A stretch of DNA of 64,000 nt from Bryocella elongata (GCF_900108185.1 NZ_FNVA01000003.1:186001-250000); one strand, 5' to 3'. Shown: positions 1-8,684, counted from the first letter of the stretch. The notes: generated from the letters alone by a model not told the origin. Program-made: numbers and translations.

Positions 1-501
1 GTCGCACCGTTCCCGGATGCCATTGGGCGCGACGCGATTGTGCAGTGGCCCGGCGGCGTAGATCTCCAGCTCTACTGGCATACGACCCCGCCCTCCTACC
101 CAGCTCTCGTGCATGTACCGGAGAACCGCGTGTACGTCTCGCCGGAGCGGCTGGCCGCGTTCGTCCAGGCATTTGTCGCGTTCTCCCATGGCAAGGTCGT
201 GGACGACCGGCGTGATGCAGCCGGTGAAGAGATCGGTCTTCCCGGAAAGCTGATTCACCGTGTGCGGATTGAATCGGGCTTCGGGAAGATGGTGGTCTTC
301 GCCACCGACGGTCACCTGGTGTACCCCTATGGCCGCGAGACTACGGGGTTCGAGGTAGACGACCTGGATGCGGCGCTCACGCGCGCTGCGGCAGCCGGGG
401 GAACGGTGCTCGTGGCACCGTTCGCAGTGGCTGGACGACGGAGCTCCATGGTGCTCTTTCCTGGTGAGTATGTCGCCGAGATCCATGCTCCGAAGAGTTA
501 G
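1..501 (+). CDS. VOC-family (glyoxalase-like) protein, 5' end outside window
   Basis: The reading frame is open to the left edge, so the gene is truncated by the window; 166 codons are visible. The visible part looks like the second half of a vicinal-oxygen-chelate protein: an alternating beta/alpha pattern, a segment reading FEVDDLDAALTRAAAAGGTV (the usual 'discrete domain, left-over alpha helix, then GG' of VOC modules), and an ending PGEYVAEIHAP that resembles the metal-ligand Glu strand closing the VOC barrel. Substrate cannot be told. Dioxygenase, antibiotic-resistance or lyase members of the superfamily all remain possible. It reads in the same direction as cutC but no coupling is evident. 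Confidence 0.6.
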   Translation, partial: VAPFPDAIGRDAIVQWPGGVDLQLYWHTTPPSYPALVHVPENRVYVSPERLAAFVQAFVAFSHGKVVDDRRDAAGEEIGLPGKLIHRVRIESGFGKMVVFATDGHLVYPYGRETTGFEVDDLDAALTRAAAAGGTVLVAPFAVAGRRSSMVLFPGEYVAEIHAPKS

Positions 502-572
502 TACCTGCGGCGCGCGCGAATACAGGGTTGGCCCGTACGGCCGGCGCGGCATACGCTGTTTCCAGAGCCTCC

Positions 573-1352
573 ATGTCCACCGTCCCAGTTCCCACATCTC
601 TGCCTGCGCGAGAACGGCCTCGAGAGTTTGAGCTCTGCGGCGAGTCGCTGCAGGCTTGTATCGCCGCCAGCGAGGGCGGCGCCGACCGCATCGAGCTCTG
701 CACCGCGCTTGGCGTCGGAGGCGTAACGCCTCCGACGTCACTGCTTCGCGCAGCCCTCGAGCTGACAACACTGCCGGTACATGTGCTCATTCGGCCAAGA
801 AACGGCGAGTTCCGGTATTCGCCAGCTGAGTTTTCGCTGCTGCTCACCCAGGTTGAGGACGCGCTTGGGCACGGAGCCGCCGGGGTTGTCACCGGTGTGC
901 TGGATGTGGAGGGACGCATCGACCTGGATCGCATCCGGAAGGTCATGGTCGCCGCAAACGGCAGGCCGGTGACCTTCCACCGTGCCTTTGACCTCACCCC
1001 CGATCTCTCGCAGTCTCTGGAGCAGGTCATCGATCTGGGTTGCGCGAGGGTGTTGACCTCGGGCGGCGCGGCGGACGTGATGGCGGGGCTGCAGGCACTC
1101 CGCGGCCTGACCTCGCAGGCAGCGGGAAGAATCCGCATTGCAGCGGGGGGCGGCGTGCGCCTGGAAAATGCTGCTTCCCTGCTTGCGGTGCACGGGCTGG
1201 ATCTGCACGGATCGCTGCGTACGATCGAGCCACCGGAAGGACATATGGGCGCAGTCCATCCGCTCACGACGCAATTTGGGCAGGCCTATCGTGTCCTCGC
1301 GGAGAATGTCTGCGCGATGACCGAGCTTGTTCACAGCGCCGACCCGCGATAA
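573..1352 (+). CDS. cutC: Copper homeostasis protein CutC
   Basis: A 259-residue TIM-barrel protein of the CutC family, cytoplasmic. Family landmarks are visible: the N-terminal strand with FELCGESLQACIAA (about residues 19-32), GGADRIELC (about 35-43), the VLIRPR strand, and TFHRAFD in the middle of the barrel. The ATG at 573 is chosen; a TTG at 528 in the same frame would add 15 residues that do not look like CutC. The family was named from copper-sensitive E. coli mutants, but its direct biochemical role is still disputed. It is followed after only 9 nt by a sugar kinase, so the two are probably cotranscribed. Confidence 0.88.
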   Translation: MSTVPVPTSLPARERPREFELCGESLQACIAASEGGADRIELCTALGVGGVTPPTSLLRAALELTTLPVHVLIRPRNGEFRYSPAEFSLLLTQVEDALGHGAAGVVTGVLDVEGRIDLDRIRKVMVAANGRPVTFHRAFDLTPDLSQSLEQVIDLGCARVLTSGGAADVMAGLQALRGLTSQAAGRIRIAAGGGVRLENAASLLAVHGLDLHGSLRTIEPPEGHMGAVHPLTTQFGQAYRVLAENVCAMTELVHSADPR

Positions 1353-1361
1353 TGGTGGGCG

Positions 1362-2276
1362 ATGCCTCTCTATCTTGCCGTCGATGCCGGCGGCACCAAG
1401 ACCGACTTTGCCCTTGCCGATGAAACGACCACCCTTGCCCGCACGCGCGCCGGCAGCATCAAGCGCATGCGAGTGGATGCCACCACGGCAGAAGCGAACC
1501 TCGACGCCGCGCTCACCGAGCTGACCTCGGCCAGTGGCCTCTCGCTGCAGCACGTCGTGCGCACCTGCGTAGGTACGGCAGGCGAGACGGTGCCAATGGT
1601 GGTCGACTGGATTCGCGGAGCCTTCGGCGCCCGTGTCGCCGGAGAGCTGGTGATTCGCGGCGATGTCGAGATTGCCCTCGATGCGGGCTTTCGCGGTGGT
1701 GAGGGCATCCTGGTGCTGGCGGGTACCGGATCGAATGTGATCGCGCGCGGAGCGGATGGAAAGCTGCAGGGCGCGGGCGGCTACGGGCCTGTGCTCGCCG
1801 ACCAGGGCTCCGGACATCGCATCGGCCAACGGGCGCTGCGACGCATCTTCCTTGCGAAGGATGAGCGGGTGCCTACGCTGCTGAGCGAAGAGGTGTTGCG
1901 GTTCTGGCAGCTGGGATCGCTGAATGAGCTGATCGCATTTGTCCACGCGGATCCGCGGCCGGACATCTCGAAGCTCGCGCCGATTGTGCTGCGCTGTGCC
2001 GAGGCTGGAGACGCGCTGGCGCTTGAGGTCCTGGCGCATGAGGGCGAGGAGTTGGGCTATCTGGTTCGGCTGTTGCTCCGGCGTTCATGGAGCGATGGTG
2101 CACATCTGCCGTCGCTGGCCTTTGCGGGCAGCGTAATGGAGCACTATGTTCCCGTACGGCAGGCGCTGCTGAAGGCTGTTCGTGCTGAGTTTGCGGGTGT
2201 AGGGGAGTTGCCGGGCGTGGTCGATCCGGTTGAGGGTGCGTTGTGGCGGGCTAGGCTCGCCGGGGTCACGGCCTAA
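1362..2276 (+). CDS. BadF/BadG-type ATPase, probable N-acetylglucosamine kinase
   Basis: A 304-residue ASKHA-fold kinase. The phosphate-1 loop DAGGTKTDFAL is at residues 8-18, a second phosphate loop LAGTGSN lies near residue 125, and GPVLADQGSGHRIGQRAL is the segment typical of BadF/NAG-kinase-like proteins. Such enzymes phosphorylate an amino sugar (GlcNAc, sometimes glucosamine or muramic-acid derivatives) with ATP in the cytoplasm, which would fit recycling of cell-wall or chitin sugars. It starts 9 nt after cutC and is likely in the same transcript. The exact sugar cannot be read from the sequence; the 2-hydroxyglutaryl/benzoyl-CoA reductase activators of the same Pfam family are unlikely because no partner subunits are nearby. 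Confidence 0.75.
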   Translation: MPLYLAVDAGGTKTDFALADETTTLARTRAGSIKRMRVDATTAEANLDAALTELTSASGLSLQHVVRTCVGTAGETVPMVVDWIRGAFGARVAGELVIRGDVEIALDAGFRGGEGILVLAGTGSNVIARGADGKLQGAGGYGPVLADQGSGHRIGQRALRRIFLAKDERVPTLLSEEVLRFWQLGSLNELIAFVHADPRPDISKLAPIVLRCAEAGDALALEVLAHEGEELGYLVRLLLRRSWSDGAHLPSLAFAGSVMEHYVPVRQALLKAVRAEFAGVGELPGVVDPVEGALWRARLAGVTA

Positions 2277-2322
2277 AGGCCTTCGTTCGTGTCCTGAGTT
2301 GGACGTTCGCGGAGAGTATGTC

Positions 2323-2401
2323 GGGCTTTCAGCCCTTGGTCTAACGCTGGCACCTTACCTAGGCCTTCGGCCTAGGCTAGGATTTTGCGGGCCTTCGGCC
2401 C
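2323..2401. repeat. Cluster of short TTC-loop hairpins between convergent genes
   Basis: Three perfect hairpins follow one another, each with a TTC loop: GGGCT/AGCCC at 2323-2335, CCTAGGCC/GGCCTAGG at 2358-2376, and GGGCC/GGCCC at 2389-2401. The second is followed by GATTTTG. They lie between the stop of the kinase (2276) and the stop of the minus-strand hydrolase (2436), so they may end transcription from both sides. Their common design suggests members of a dispersed hairpin family rather than a single classical terminator, because the T tract is short. Confidence 0.5.
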
Positions 2402-2435
2402 TCGAGGCCATGCAAAGTTTTTGGGGCTCGCGCCA

Positions 2436-3500
2436 CTAGGGCAAAGGTTCGCCTTTGAGGAAGTGATCTGTGCGCTGCTCAACGGCGGGGGCGTCGCAGG
2501 TCATGATGAGGTGGGCGCAAGTTCCCTGGGAGACGTAGAGCGGGGCATTGACAGCGTGTGCCCAGCGGATCGCCTCAGACGGTGTGACCATGTGGTCCTG
2601 CGCGGCGACGATGACGAGGAACCTGGGCCGCACCGAACGAGCTACGTCCTCGATACTGCGGCCGTGCAAGGCGTCATGCCGCACGATCGCCTCCAGCTGC
2701 GAGACACGATCGTTGGCATCGATGGAGAGAGGGGCTTCCGACTTTGCGACGAAGGCTTCGAAGCCCTCGCGGGGTGTGGACTGGTTGCGCAGTTCGGGCG
2801 TCGTGACGGCCTGCACATTGATGAGGTTGGCGAGCCTCAGTGCTGGCTCCCTGGTGTAATTGCCGCCGAGGAAGCCGGGGTCGCTGCGGATGGCCTCCAG
2901 CATGATGCGCTTCGACTGCAGGTCGTACACGGTGAGTCGCGGCGTGGAGACGATAGGGACGGCGAGATCGAAGAAATCAGGATGCAGGACGGCCCACTGG
3001 AAGGTCTGCTCGCCGCCCATGGAGAGGCCGACGATGGCGTGGACGTGCTTGAGGTGAAGGATCTCAGTGGCGACGCGGTACTCGGCCTCGACCATGTCCG
3101 CCGTGGTGAAGATGGGGAACGACGGGCCGTGCTGCGTGGTGCTGTTGGAGGGCGAGGACGACACGCCATTGCCGAAGGCATCCAGCGCGACGCCGAAGAA
3201 GCGTGAGGTGTCGACGAGGCGGGTCGCGGATGGGTGGTCAGCGAAGAGGTTTGCGAGCTCGCCCGAGGTTCCGTAGAGCCAGGTGGGCATGAGGACCGCG
3301 TTGTCGCCGGCGGCGTTGAGCGTGCCATAGGTGCGGTAGCCGATACGGCAGTCCTCGATGAGCTGGCCGCTTTCGAGCCTGCAGGCGCCGAGACGCGCGA
3401 TCTGCTGCCTGCCTTCCTGCGCGCGCAGGGGCGGTTGAAGCAGGACCGCGAGCAGCGGGAGCGCCGCAGCGAGACTTCCAGGGAACCATGCACCTCTCAT
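2436..3500 (-). CDS. Exported alpha/beta hydrolase of the homoserine O-acetyltransferase (MetX-like) family
   Basis: A 354-residue protein with an N-terminal signal peptide (hydrophobic residues about 9-25 ending LRAQ). The fold is the MetX-type alpha/beta hydrolase: PTWLYGTS oxyanion-side loop, nucleophile elbow VGLSMGG with Ser160, a putative catalytic Asp302 (AAQDHMV) and His330 (GTCAHLIM). True MetX enzymes are cytoplasmic; the signal peptide here and the lack of methionine genes nearby argue for a periplasmic esterase or acyltransferase. It starts 9 nt downstream of the GH2 glycosidase on the same strand, so both are likely one operon; the hydrolase could remove acyl groups from sugars handled by the glycosidase (inference). 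Confidence 0.72.
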   Translation of the reverse strand: MRGAWFPGSLAAALPLLAVLLQPPLRAQEGRQQIARLGACRLESGQLIEDCRIGYRTYGTLNAAGDNAVLMPTWLYGTSGELANLFADHPSATRLVDTSRFFGVALDAFGNGVSSSPSNSTTQHGPSFPIFTTADMVEAEYRVATEILHLKHVHAIVGLSMGGEQTFQWAVLHPDFFDLAVPIVSTPRLTVYDLQSKRIMLEAIRSDPGFLGGNYTREPALRLANLINVQAVTTPELRNQSTPREGFEAFVAKSEAPLSIDANDRVSQLEAIVRHDALHGRSIEDVARSVRPRFLVIVAAQDHMVTPSEAIRWAHAVNAPLYVSQGTCAHLIMTCDAPAVEQRTDHFLKGEPLP

Positions 3501-3509
3501 GCCTTCACC

Positions 3510-5906
3510 CTATACGAGCTCGCGTGGGGATGCCTCCACTCGCAGGGTGAGGGTCTTCGTCCCGAGGCGTGGGTGCTTCGCTCGCACGGTGATTGTGCCC
3601 GGCTGTTGCGTCGCGCGAATCCACACGGCTCCCTGGCCTCCGATAAGCGCGAACGGGGTATCGCCGATGAGTGTGGCCGGCCCCTCGATGCTGATCAGGA
3701 TGGGATCGTTCGCGTAGCGGCGCACGGTGCCGAACTCATCCGTGGCGCGCAGCACGAGACGTGTGGAGTCGGCGCCATCGGCGTTGAGGGTGGTGTCGTC
3801 CGCAGTGAGATGGAAGTCGCGATCAACGCCCGCGCCGGAGAGGGTCTTCGTGATGACGACCTTGCCGGCGATGAGGCCCTCGATGCGCAGGTCACCCCAG
3901 GGGAAGCCGAACTGGTCGAGCCGCATGCCGCGCTTGTCGATCTGGAAGGGAGCGTACTTCAGGTGCGGGAAGCTCTCGTGGTCCGGTTCAATCTCGGCGA
4001 TCTGATGCCAGCCATCCTCAGGCCCGAACATGGGGCGGATGGAGAAGCGAAGCTTCTCGCAGTTGGAGCAGACGAGTGCGGTGGTGAAGCCTACGGACTC
4101 ATCGCCATTGGCCCATTGGAAGGCTGGTTCCAGCACGACTTCTTCGGTGGGATCGCACTGGCTCTTGTAGAAGCCTGCGGCGGCTTTGGGCAGGCGGAAG
4201 ATGTCCGTCACGCCGTGGTAGCAGATGCGGTCGCCGGAGCCGAAGTTGGCGTGGGTGTTGTAGTCGAAGGCGCACCAGCCGATGCCGCCGGCGTAGCGCG
4301 CATCGGAGGCGAGCTGGTTGTGGATGCGTGCGTGGCGGAGGGTGTGCTCGCGCTGGCGCTCATCGTCGTCGGTGGTCTTGGTGGGGAAGGTGTGGCCCAC
4401 GAACTCGGTGTTGAGATAGAGCGGGTGGTTCGGCTCGCGCAGAGGGAAGCCGAAGTCGTTGATGGTGAAGACGTCCTCGATGAGGTGGGAGGCGGCGAAG
4501 TTGCGAATGCCTCCGGTCTGCCGCGTGGTGTCGAGCGAATGCGCGAGGGCGTTGGTGCGGGTGTAGAAGGCATCGTTGTCGCGGGACTCGTTGATGCGAA
4601 CACCCCACAGCACGATGGAGGGATGATTCCAGTCCCGGGTGATCATGCGGCGGACGTTATCGACGGCAACATCCTGCCAGGCTTCGTCGCCGATGTGCTG
4701 CCACCCGGGGATCTCCTCGAGCACGAGGAGGCCGACCTCATCGCAGCGGTCGAGGAAGTGGCGCGACTGCGGGTAGTGCGAGGTGCGGACGATGTTGCAG
4801 TGCAGCTCGTGGCGCAGGATGTCGGCGTCCTTGCGCTGCACGCGTGCGGGCATGGCTTGTCCCGCGAAGGGGAAGGTCTGATGGCGATCGAGGCCGCGCA
4901 GCTTCACGACCTTGCCATTGATCTGGAAGCCTTGCGGCGTGAAGGCGGCCTCCCGGAATCCGACACGGCGGGTCTGCTGATCTGCGGGTGTGCCCTCATG
5001 GACGAAGGTGACTCGAACCTCGTAGAGCTTCGGAAAGTGGATGTCCCAAAGGGCGATGTCCTTGAGATCGTCGAGGCGCACGGTGTACTTCGCGGGATCG
5101 TTGATCGTCTGCGAGCCTTGTCCGATGCTTGCCATCCACGGCGTGAAGCTTTCGGAGGAGCGTGAAGGTTCCACATCGTGCGGGCGCGAGGCGATGACGC
5201 GGTCGCCGTCCAGCAGCTCTACGAGCAGAGCGAGCTTGCCGTCCGCGGGCTTTGCGGGAGCACTGAGGAAGCAGTCGACCTCGAGCGCCGGCTGGGTGAG
5301 GACGTTGAGGGTGCGGGCATGGACGTTGTCCAGGAAGAGCTGCGGCACGATGCGGAGCGCCACCTCGCGGTAGATACCACCGAAGGTGAGGTAGTCGATC
5401 TCGTAGCCGAAGGGCGGGATGTCCTTGCGCTCGGTGCTGTCGAGCTTGACGGTGAGGACGTTGGGGCCGTCGTGGCGAACGAGCTTCGTGAGTTCGAAGG
5501 AGAAGGGCGTGAAGCCGCCGCGATACTCGCCGAGCTTTTCGCCGTTGAGGAAGACAGTGGAGGCGGTCATCGCGCCTTCAAAGTCGACGAAGATGCGTTT
5601 GCCCTTCGCCCAGGTGGGAGGGCGGAAGCTGCGGCGGTAGGTCGAGACGAACTCGTAGCTCTTGTCGTCGAAGTTGTGCCAGGGCAGGGAGACGTTGGTG
5701 TGCGGGATCACGATCTCGGTGAAGCCAGCATCGTTGAACGCGACGCGCTCGGCGCCCGCGACGTCTTCAGCCTTGTAGCGCCAGCCGCGATTCATGGGCA
5801 GGGAGCGAACGTGCTCCGGTGCGGGCGGCAGCGCGAAACTGAGCCCTTCGGTGATGCTGACGGCCGCGGCCGCACCTGTCGCCTTCAAGAACTGCCTGCG
5901 TTCCAT
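3510..5906 (-). CDS. Tat-exported glycoside hydrolase family 2 protein (beta-galactosidase/beta-glucuronidase type)
   Basis: The start at 5906 gives 798 residues beginning MERRQFLKATGAAAA, a twin-arginine signal; an in-frame ATG at 5978 would place 24 extra residues before it and is less likely. Domains in order: jelly-roll sugar-binding (about 30-190, ending with DYLTFGGIYREV, a GH2 hallmark), Ig-like sandwich (about 195-320), TIM barrel (about 325-560), and C-terminal Ig-like domains with bacterial big/GH2-tail character. The acid/base is Glu440 in WGVRINES after HPSIVLWG; the nucleophile is probably Glu501 in LNTEFVGH. It should hydrolyse beta-linked hexosides or hexuronides in the periplasm. 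It is the first gene of a two-gene unit with the downstream hydrolase. Confidence 0.85.
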   Translation of the reverse strand: MERRQFLKATGAAAAVSITEGLSFALPPAPEHVRSLPMNRGWRYKAEDVAGAERVAFNDAGFTEIVIPHTNVSLPWHNFDDKSYEFVSTYRRSFRPPTWAKGKRIFVDFEGAMTASTVFLNGEKLGEYRGGFTPFSFELTKLVRHDGPNVLTVKLDSTERKDIPPFGYEIDYLTFGGIYREVALRIVPQLFLDNVHARTLNVLTQPALEVDCFLSAPAKPADGKLALLVELLDGDRVIASRPHDVEPSRSSESFTPWMASIGQGSQTINDPAKYTVRLDDLKDIALWDIHFPKLYEVRVTFVHEGTPADQQTRRVGFREAAFTPQGFQINGKVVKLRGLDRHQTFPFAGQAMPARVQRKDADILRHELHCNIVRTSHYPQSRHFLDRCDEVGLLVLEEIPGWQHIGDEAWQDVAVDNVRRMITRDWNHPSIVLWGVRINESRDNDAFYTRTNALAHSLDTTRQTGGIRNFAASHLIEDVFTINDFGFPLREPNHPLYLNTEFVGHTFPTKTTDDDERQREHTLRHARIHNQLASDARYAGGIGWCAFDYNTHANFGSGDRICYHGVTDIFRLPKAAAGFYKSQCDPTEEVVLEPAFQWANGDESVGFTTALVCSNCEKLRFSIRPMFGPEDGWHQIAEIEPDHESFPHLKYAPFQIDKRGMRLDQFGFPWGDLRIEGLIAGKVVITKTLSGAGVDRDFHLTADDTTLNADGADSTRLVLRATDEFGTVRRYANDPILISIEGPATLIGDTPFALIGGQGAVWIRATQQPGTITVRAKHPRLGTKTLTLRVEASPRELV

Positions 5907-6054
5907 GCTGTCTCCTGCGTGGGTTGTTGTCCGCAGCGAGGATAGCGGGATCGGGTGGCGATGGTCTAGCGTCTTCACCCTCCGGGAGCTAGCAGCCTGT
6001 CTGAGCGAAAGCGTACCTCAGCGGCTAAAGCCATCTTTCAAGTGACGCACTTAC

Positions 6055-6074
6055 GGCACGGCTGAAGCCGTGCC
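6055..6074. repeat. Perfect palindromic hairpin, possible terminator or dispersed repeat
   Basis: GGCACGGCT and AGCCGTGCC form a perfect 9-bp stem with a 2-nt GA loop, followed on the plus strand by CCTTAAG. It lies between the amidohydrolase stop (6106) and the GH2 start (5906), downstream of the amidohydrolase on the minus strand. A similar hairpin ending in GTGCCCTT occurs at 30064-30091, so this looks like a repeat family used at gene ends. Confidence 0.5.
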
Positions 6075-6105
6075 CTTAAGCAAGACTGAAAATTTCGGCA
6101 ACCTT

Positions 6106-7032
6106 CTACGCAACGTCGAGAGGCCAGACGTGTTGGACGGTGCGATAGAGGACGTCTTTGCGTTCCTCTGCGTTGAGGAAGGGAAGGTGCTCGCGGTAGA
6201 GTGCGAGGCGCTGCTCATAGCTCACGAGCTCCGGCTTGATGGGCCAGTCGGTGCCGCCCATGATGCGCCGTGAGCCGAAGGCATCACGGACACGGGCGAC
6301 CATGCCGTCGGTATCGCGATACGGATACACCTGCTGCGAGAGCGACCACATGTGCGTGACCTTGATGAAGACGCGGGGATAGCGCGCGAGGGCCAGCAGC
6401 TTTGCCAGCGCGGCCTCGTCGCCGACCGGGCAATCGGCCATGTGGTCGATGACCACGGTAAGGTCCGGGTGGCGCTCGAGGAGCGGGACAATGTCGGGAA
6501 GTCGCGAGGCGGGAAGCAGCAGCGTCATGGGCACACGAAGCTGCTCGCAGCGTTGCCATAGTGGGGCCATCAGCGGTCCGCGGATCCAGTCGCCGGTGGC
6601 GTCCGCTGCGGGACTGAGGCGCACGCCGCGGCAGCCCTGCCGGGTCCAGGAGCTTAGGGCGTCGGGCGCGTTGGGATCCTCGGGATTGACACGGCAGACC
6701 CCGGCGAACTTCCCGGGGAAGCGGTGCAGGCAATCGACGAGGTAGCGGTTGTCCCACTTGTAGTGGATGACCTGAATGAGGACCGTGCGGGCAACGCCGT
6801 TGGCCTGCATGCGGCGGAGCAGCGTCTCGACGGAGGCATCGAGCCCGGGTGGGACCCTGGCTCCTTCGGCGAAGGGGAAGCGTTGGACAGAAGTGGGGCC
6901 TTCGGGACGGCTGGCCCAGACGTGGACGTGCGAGTCGATGGCTGGGGAACGCCGTGGGGTTGCCGCGTTCGAGGCTCCTGCGGCGATAAGGCTGGCCGCA
7001 CCTGCCAGGAAGGACCTTCGACTGAGACTCAT
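6106..7032 (-). CDS. Tat-exported amidohydrolase-2 family metal-dependent hydrolase (sugar-lactonase-like)
   Basis: The start at 7032 gives 308 residues with the twin-arginine signal MSLSRRSFLAGAASLIAAG. After it comes IDSHVHVW, the first metal-binding HxH strand of amidohydrolase-2 TIM-barrel enzymes; other metal or catalytic candidates are VIDHMAD (about residue 203) and MGGTDWPI near the C-terminus. The family includes L-fuconolactonase and 2-pyrone-4,6-dicarboxylate lactonase. Export to the periplasm is unusual for these enzymes but common in acidobacterial genomes (general knowledge). It reads toward the GH2 gene with about 200 nt between them and a hairpin in the gap, so it may be a separate transcript. 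Confidence 0.75.
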   Translation of the reverse strand: MSLSRRSFLAGAASLIAAGASNAATPRRSPAIDSHVHVWASRPEGPTSVQRFPFAEGARVPPGLDASVETLLRRMQANGVARTVLIQVIHYKWDNRYLVDCLHRFPGKFAGVCRVNPEDPNAPDALSSWTRQGCRGVRLSPAADATGDWIRGPLMAPLWQRCEQLRVPMTLLLPASRLPDIVPLLERHPDLTVVIDHMADCPVGDEAALAKLLALARYPRVFIKVTHMWSLSQQVYPYRDTDGMVARVRDAFGSRRIMGGTDWPIKPELVSYEQRLALYREHLPFLNAEERKDVLYRTVQHVWPLDVA

Positions 7033-7062
7033 GCTGCCCTCCCATTGCGAGCTGCAAGCCAC

Positions 7063-7382
7063 GGTACTGCGTGGGCCATTGGAGTTACAAGCACATAGGC
7101 GGGCCGAAGCGGCCGGGGACTTCCCGGCTGACCTGCCCTCAATGGAAAGAAGGCGCGAAGATAGGTGCTGCCGGCGTAGGCTCCTGCGGCAGCTTACGCT
7201 TCTATTCGAAGTGAACTACCCTGATGGAAGCAGCTTCCCCGCCACCTTATGGACTTTCCCGTTCTTTCTGCGGGGAGGGCCAGTTACTGACGAATATTGT
7301 TAATGGAACCGCTTTCCTTCCGCATACGTATCGTCTAAACGGCAACCCGCCTCACCAACGACTTCGAGAGATTGGATCTGTC
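7063..7382. other. Gene-free divergent region of about 320 bp
   Basis: This stretch separates the divergently transcribed amidohydrolase and the first TIGR03435 gene, so it should hold both promoters. One hairpin with GCTGCCG/CGGCAGC arms is visible near 7168-7194. I see no convincing consensus promoter, RNA gene or further coding sequence. Confidence 0.4.
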
Positions 7383-8585
7383 ATGATCGTGCCCTGCTGC
7401 ACACCCCAGACCGCGCGTCCGCGTTCTGCCATGCTTCGCCGCGTGGCCAGCGTGATGCTTCTGTTCGTCGCCACAGCCTTTACCGGCTTCGCCACGGCGC
7501 AGTCCCCGGCGGCCAAGACGATCGAGGACACCTGGCAGGGCACCCTGCACGCGCCGCAGAAGGATCTGCGGCTGGTGTTGAAGATTGCCGATGCGAATGG
7601 ATCTCCCAAGGCGACGCTCTACTCCATCGACCAGGGCGGCGGTTCGATGGCGGCAAGCACCACCACATTCCAGGACAATACCCTCACCGTTGCGGTCGCG
7701 ATGCTGGAGCTGAAGTATGAGGGCAAGCTGTCTGCCGATGGCAAGTCGATCAGCGGCACCTTCAAGCAGGGTGATGGTCCTTCGACGCCGATGGTGCTGG
7801 AGCGCGCGACACCCGAGACGGCGTGGGCGATTCCCGAACCGCCGAAGCGACTTCCGCCGATGCCCGCTGACGCGAAGCCGGTCTTCGAGGTCGCTACGAT
7901 CAAGCCCAGCAATCCGGACCAGAAGGGCATGGGCTTTACCTTCCGCAACGGCAACTTCATGACCATCAACACGACGCTGCTGGCGATCATCAAGTTTTCC
8001 TATGGCCTGCAGGATAAGCAGGTCGTGGGCCTGCCCGACTGGGCGACGACCGAGAAGTGGGACTTCAACGGCAAGGCCGACATCGAGGGCATGCCCAACC
8101 CTGAGCAGACGCGCCACATGATGCAGGTGATGCTGGGCGAGCGCTATGGGCTGAAGTTCCACGAGGACACGAAGGAGATGTCTGCCTACGTGTTGAGTGT
8201 GGCCAAGACCGGCCCGAAGATGGAGCTCGCTCCCAAGGATGCAGGCCCGCTGCCGGGGCTGTTCTTCCGCGGACTGGGCGTGCTGACGGTGTCCAACGCC
8301 ACCATGCCGGACTTCTGCCAGCTGATGCAGTCCGCGGTGCTGGACAAGCCGGTGGTCGATCAGACCGGACTGACCGCGAAGTACAACTTCCTGCTGAAGT
8401 GGACGCCGGACGAGTCGCAGTTCGGCGGCATGGGGATGAAGGTGCCTCCGCCCAGCGACGCGGCCGACGCTCCGCCGCCGCTGTACACGGCCATCACCGA
8501 GCAGATCGGGCTGAAGCTGGAGTCCGGCAAGGCTCCGGTGAAGGTGCTGGTGATCGACCACGTTGAGAAGCCTTCCGCCAACTAA
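7383..8585 (+). CDS. TIGR03435 family protein with an extra N-terminal beta domain
   Basis: The start at 7383 gives 400 residues; an ATG at 7431 (MLRRVAS) is an equally good start for the signal peptide (hydrophobic MLLFVATAFTGFATAQ). Residues about 45-140 form a beta-rich module (WQGTLHAPQKDLRLVLKI and following strands) that resembles lipocalin-like domains attached to acidobacterial hydrolases. Residues about 160-400 are the TIGR03435 domain: FEVATIKPSNPD, INTTLLAIIKFSYGLQ, QVVGLPDW, ERYGLKFHEDTKEM, KPVVDQTGLTAKYNF, LKLESGKAPVKVLVIDHVEKPS. The family is expanded in soil Acidobacteria and its function is unknown. It begins a same-strand cassette with a second TIGR03435 gene, a TonB-dependent receptor and a VWFA protein. 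Confidence 0.88.
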   Translation: MIVPCCTPQTARPRSAMLRRVASVMLLFVATAFTGFATAQSPAAKTIEDTWQGTLHAPQKDLRLVLKIADANGSPKATLYSIDQGGGSMAASTTTFQDNTLTVAVAMLELKYEGKLSADGKSISGTFKQGDGPSTPMVLERATPETAWAIPEPPKRLPPMPADAKPVFEVATIKPSNPDQKGMGFTFRNGNFMTINTTLLAIIKFSYGLQDKQVVGLPDWATTEKWDFNGKADIEGMPNPEQTRHMMQVMLGERYGLKFHEDTKEMSAYVLSVAKTGPKMELAPKDAGPLPGLFFRGLGVLTVSNATMPDFCQLMQSAVLDKPVVDQTGLTAKYNFLLKWTPDESQFGGMGMKVPPPSDAADAPPPLYTAITEQIGLKLESGKAPVKVLVIDHVEKPSAN

Positions 8586-8684
8586 GACTGGCAGCAGCGG
8601 ATGGGGTGACGCAGGTTTTGCATCCTGACGGCCCCCGCCGCGCGTTGTAACCATCGGAAGCTGGCCGCACAACTTCGAGGTTCC

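Noticed and set aside
3234-5165. Long plus-strand open frame antisense to the GH2 gene, and similar long antisense frames at 7335-9428 (-), 21558-23273 (-), 30579-32255 (-), 33815-35536 (-) and 44566-46104 (+)
   Set aside because: They mirror well-supported genes on the opposite strand; their products are low-complexity or arginine/histidine-biased without domain motifs, as expected from GC-rich third positions.
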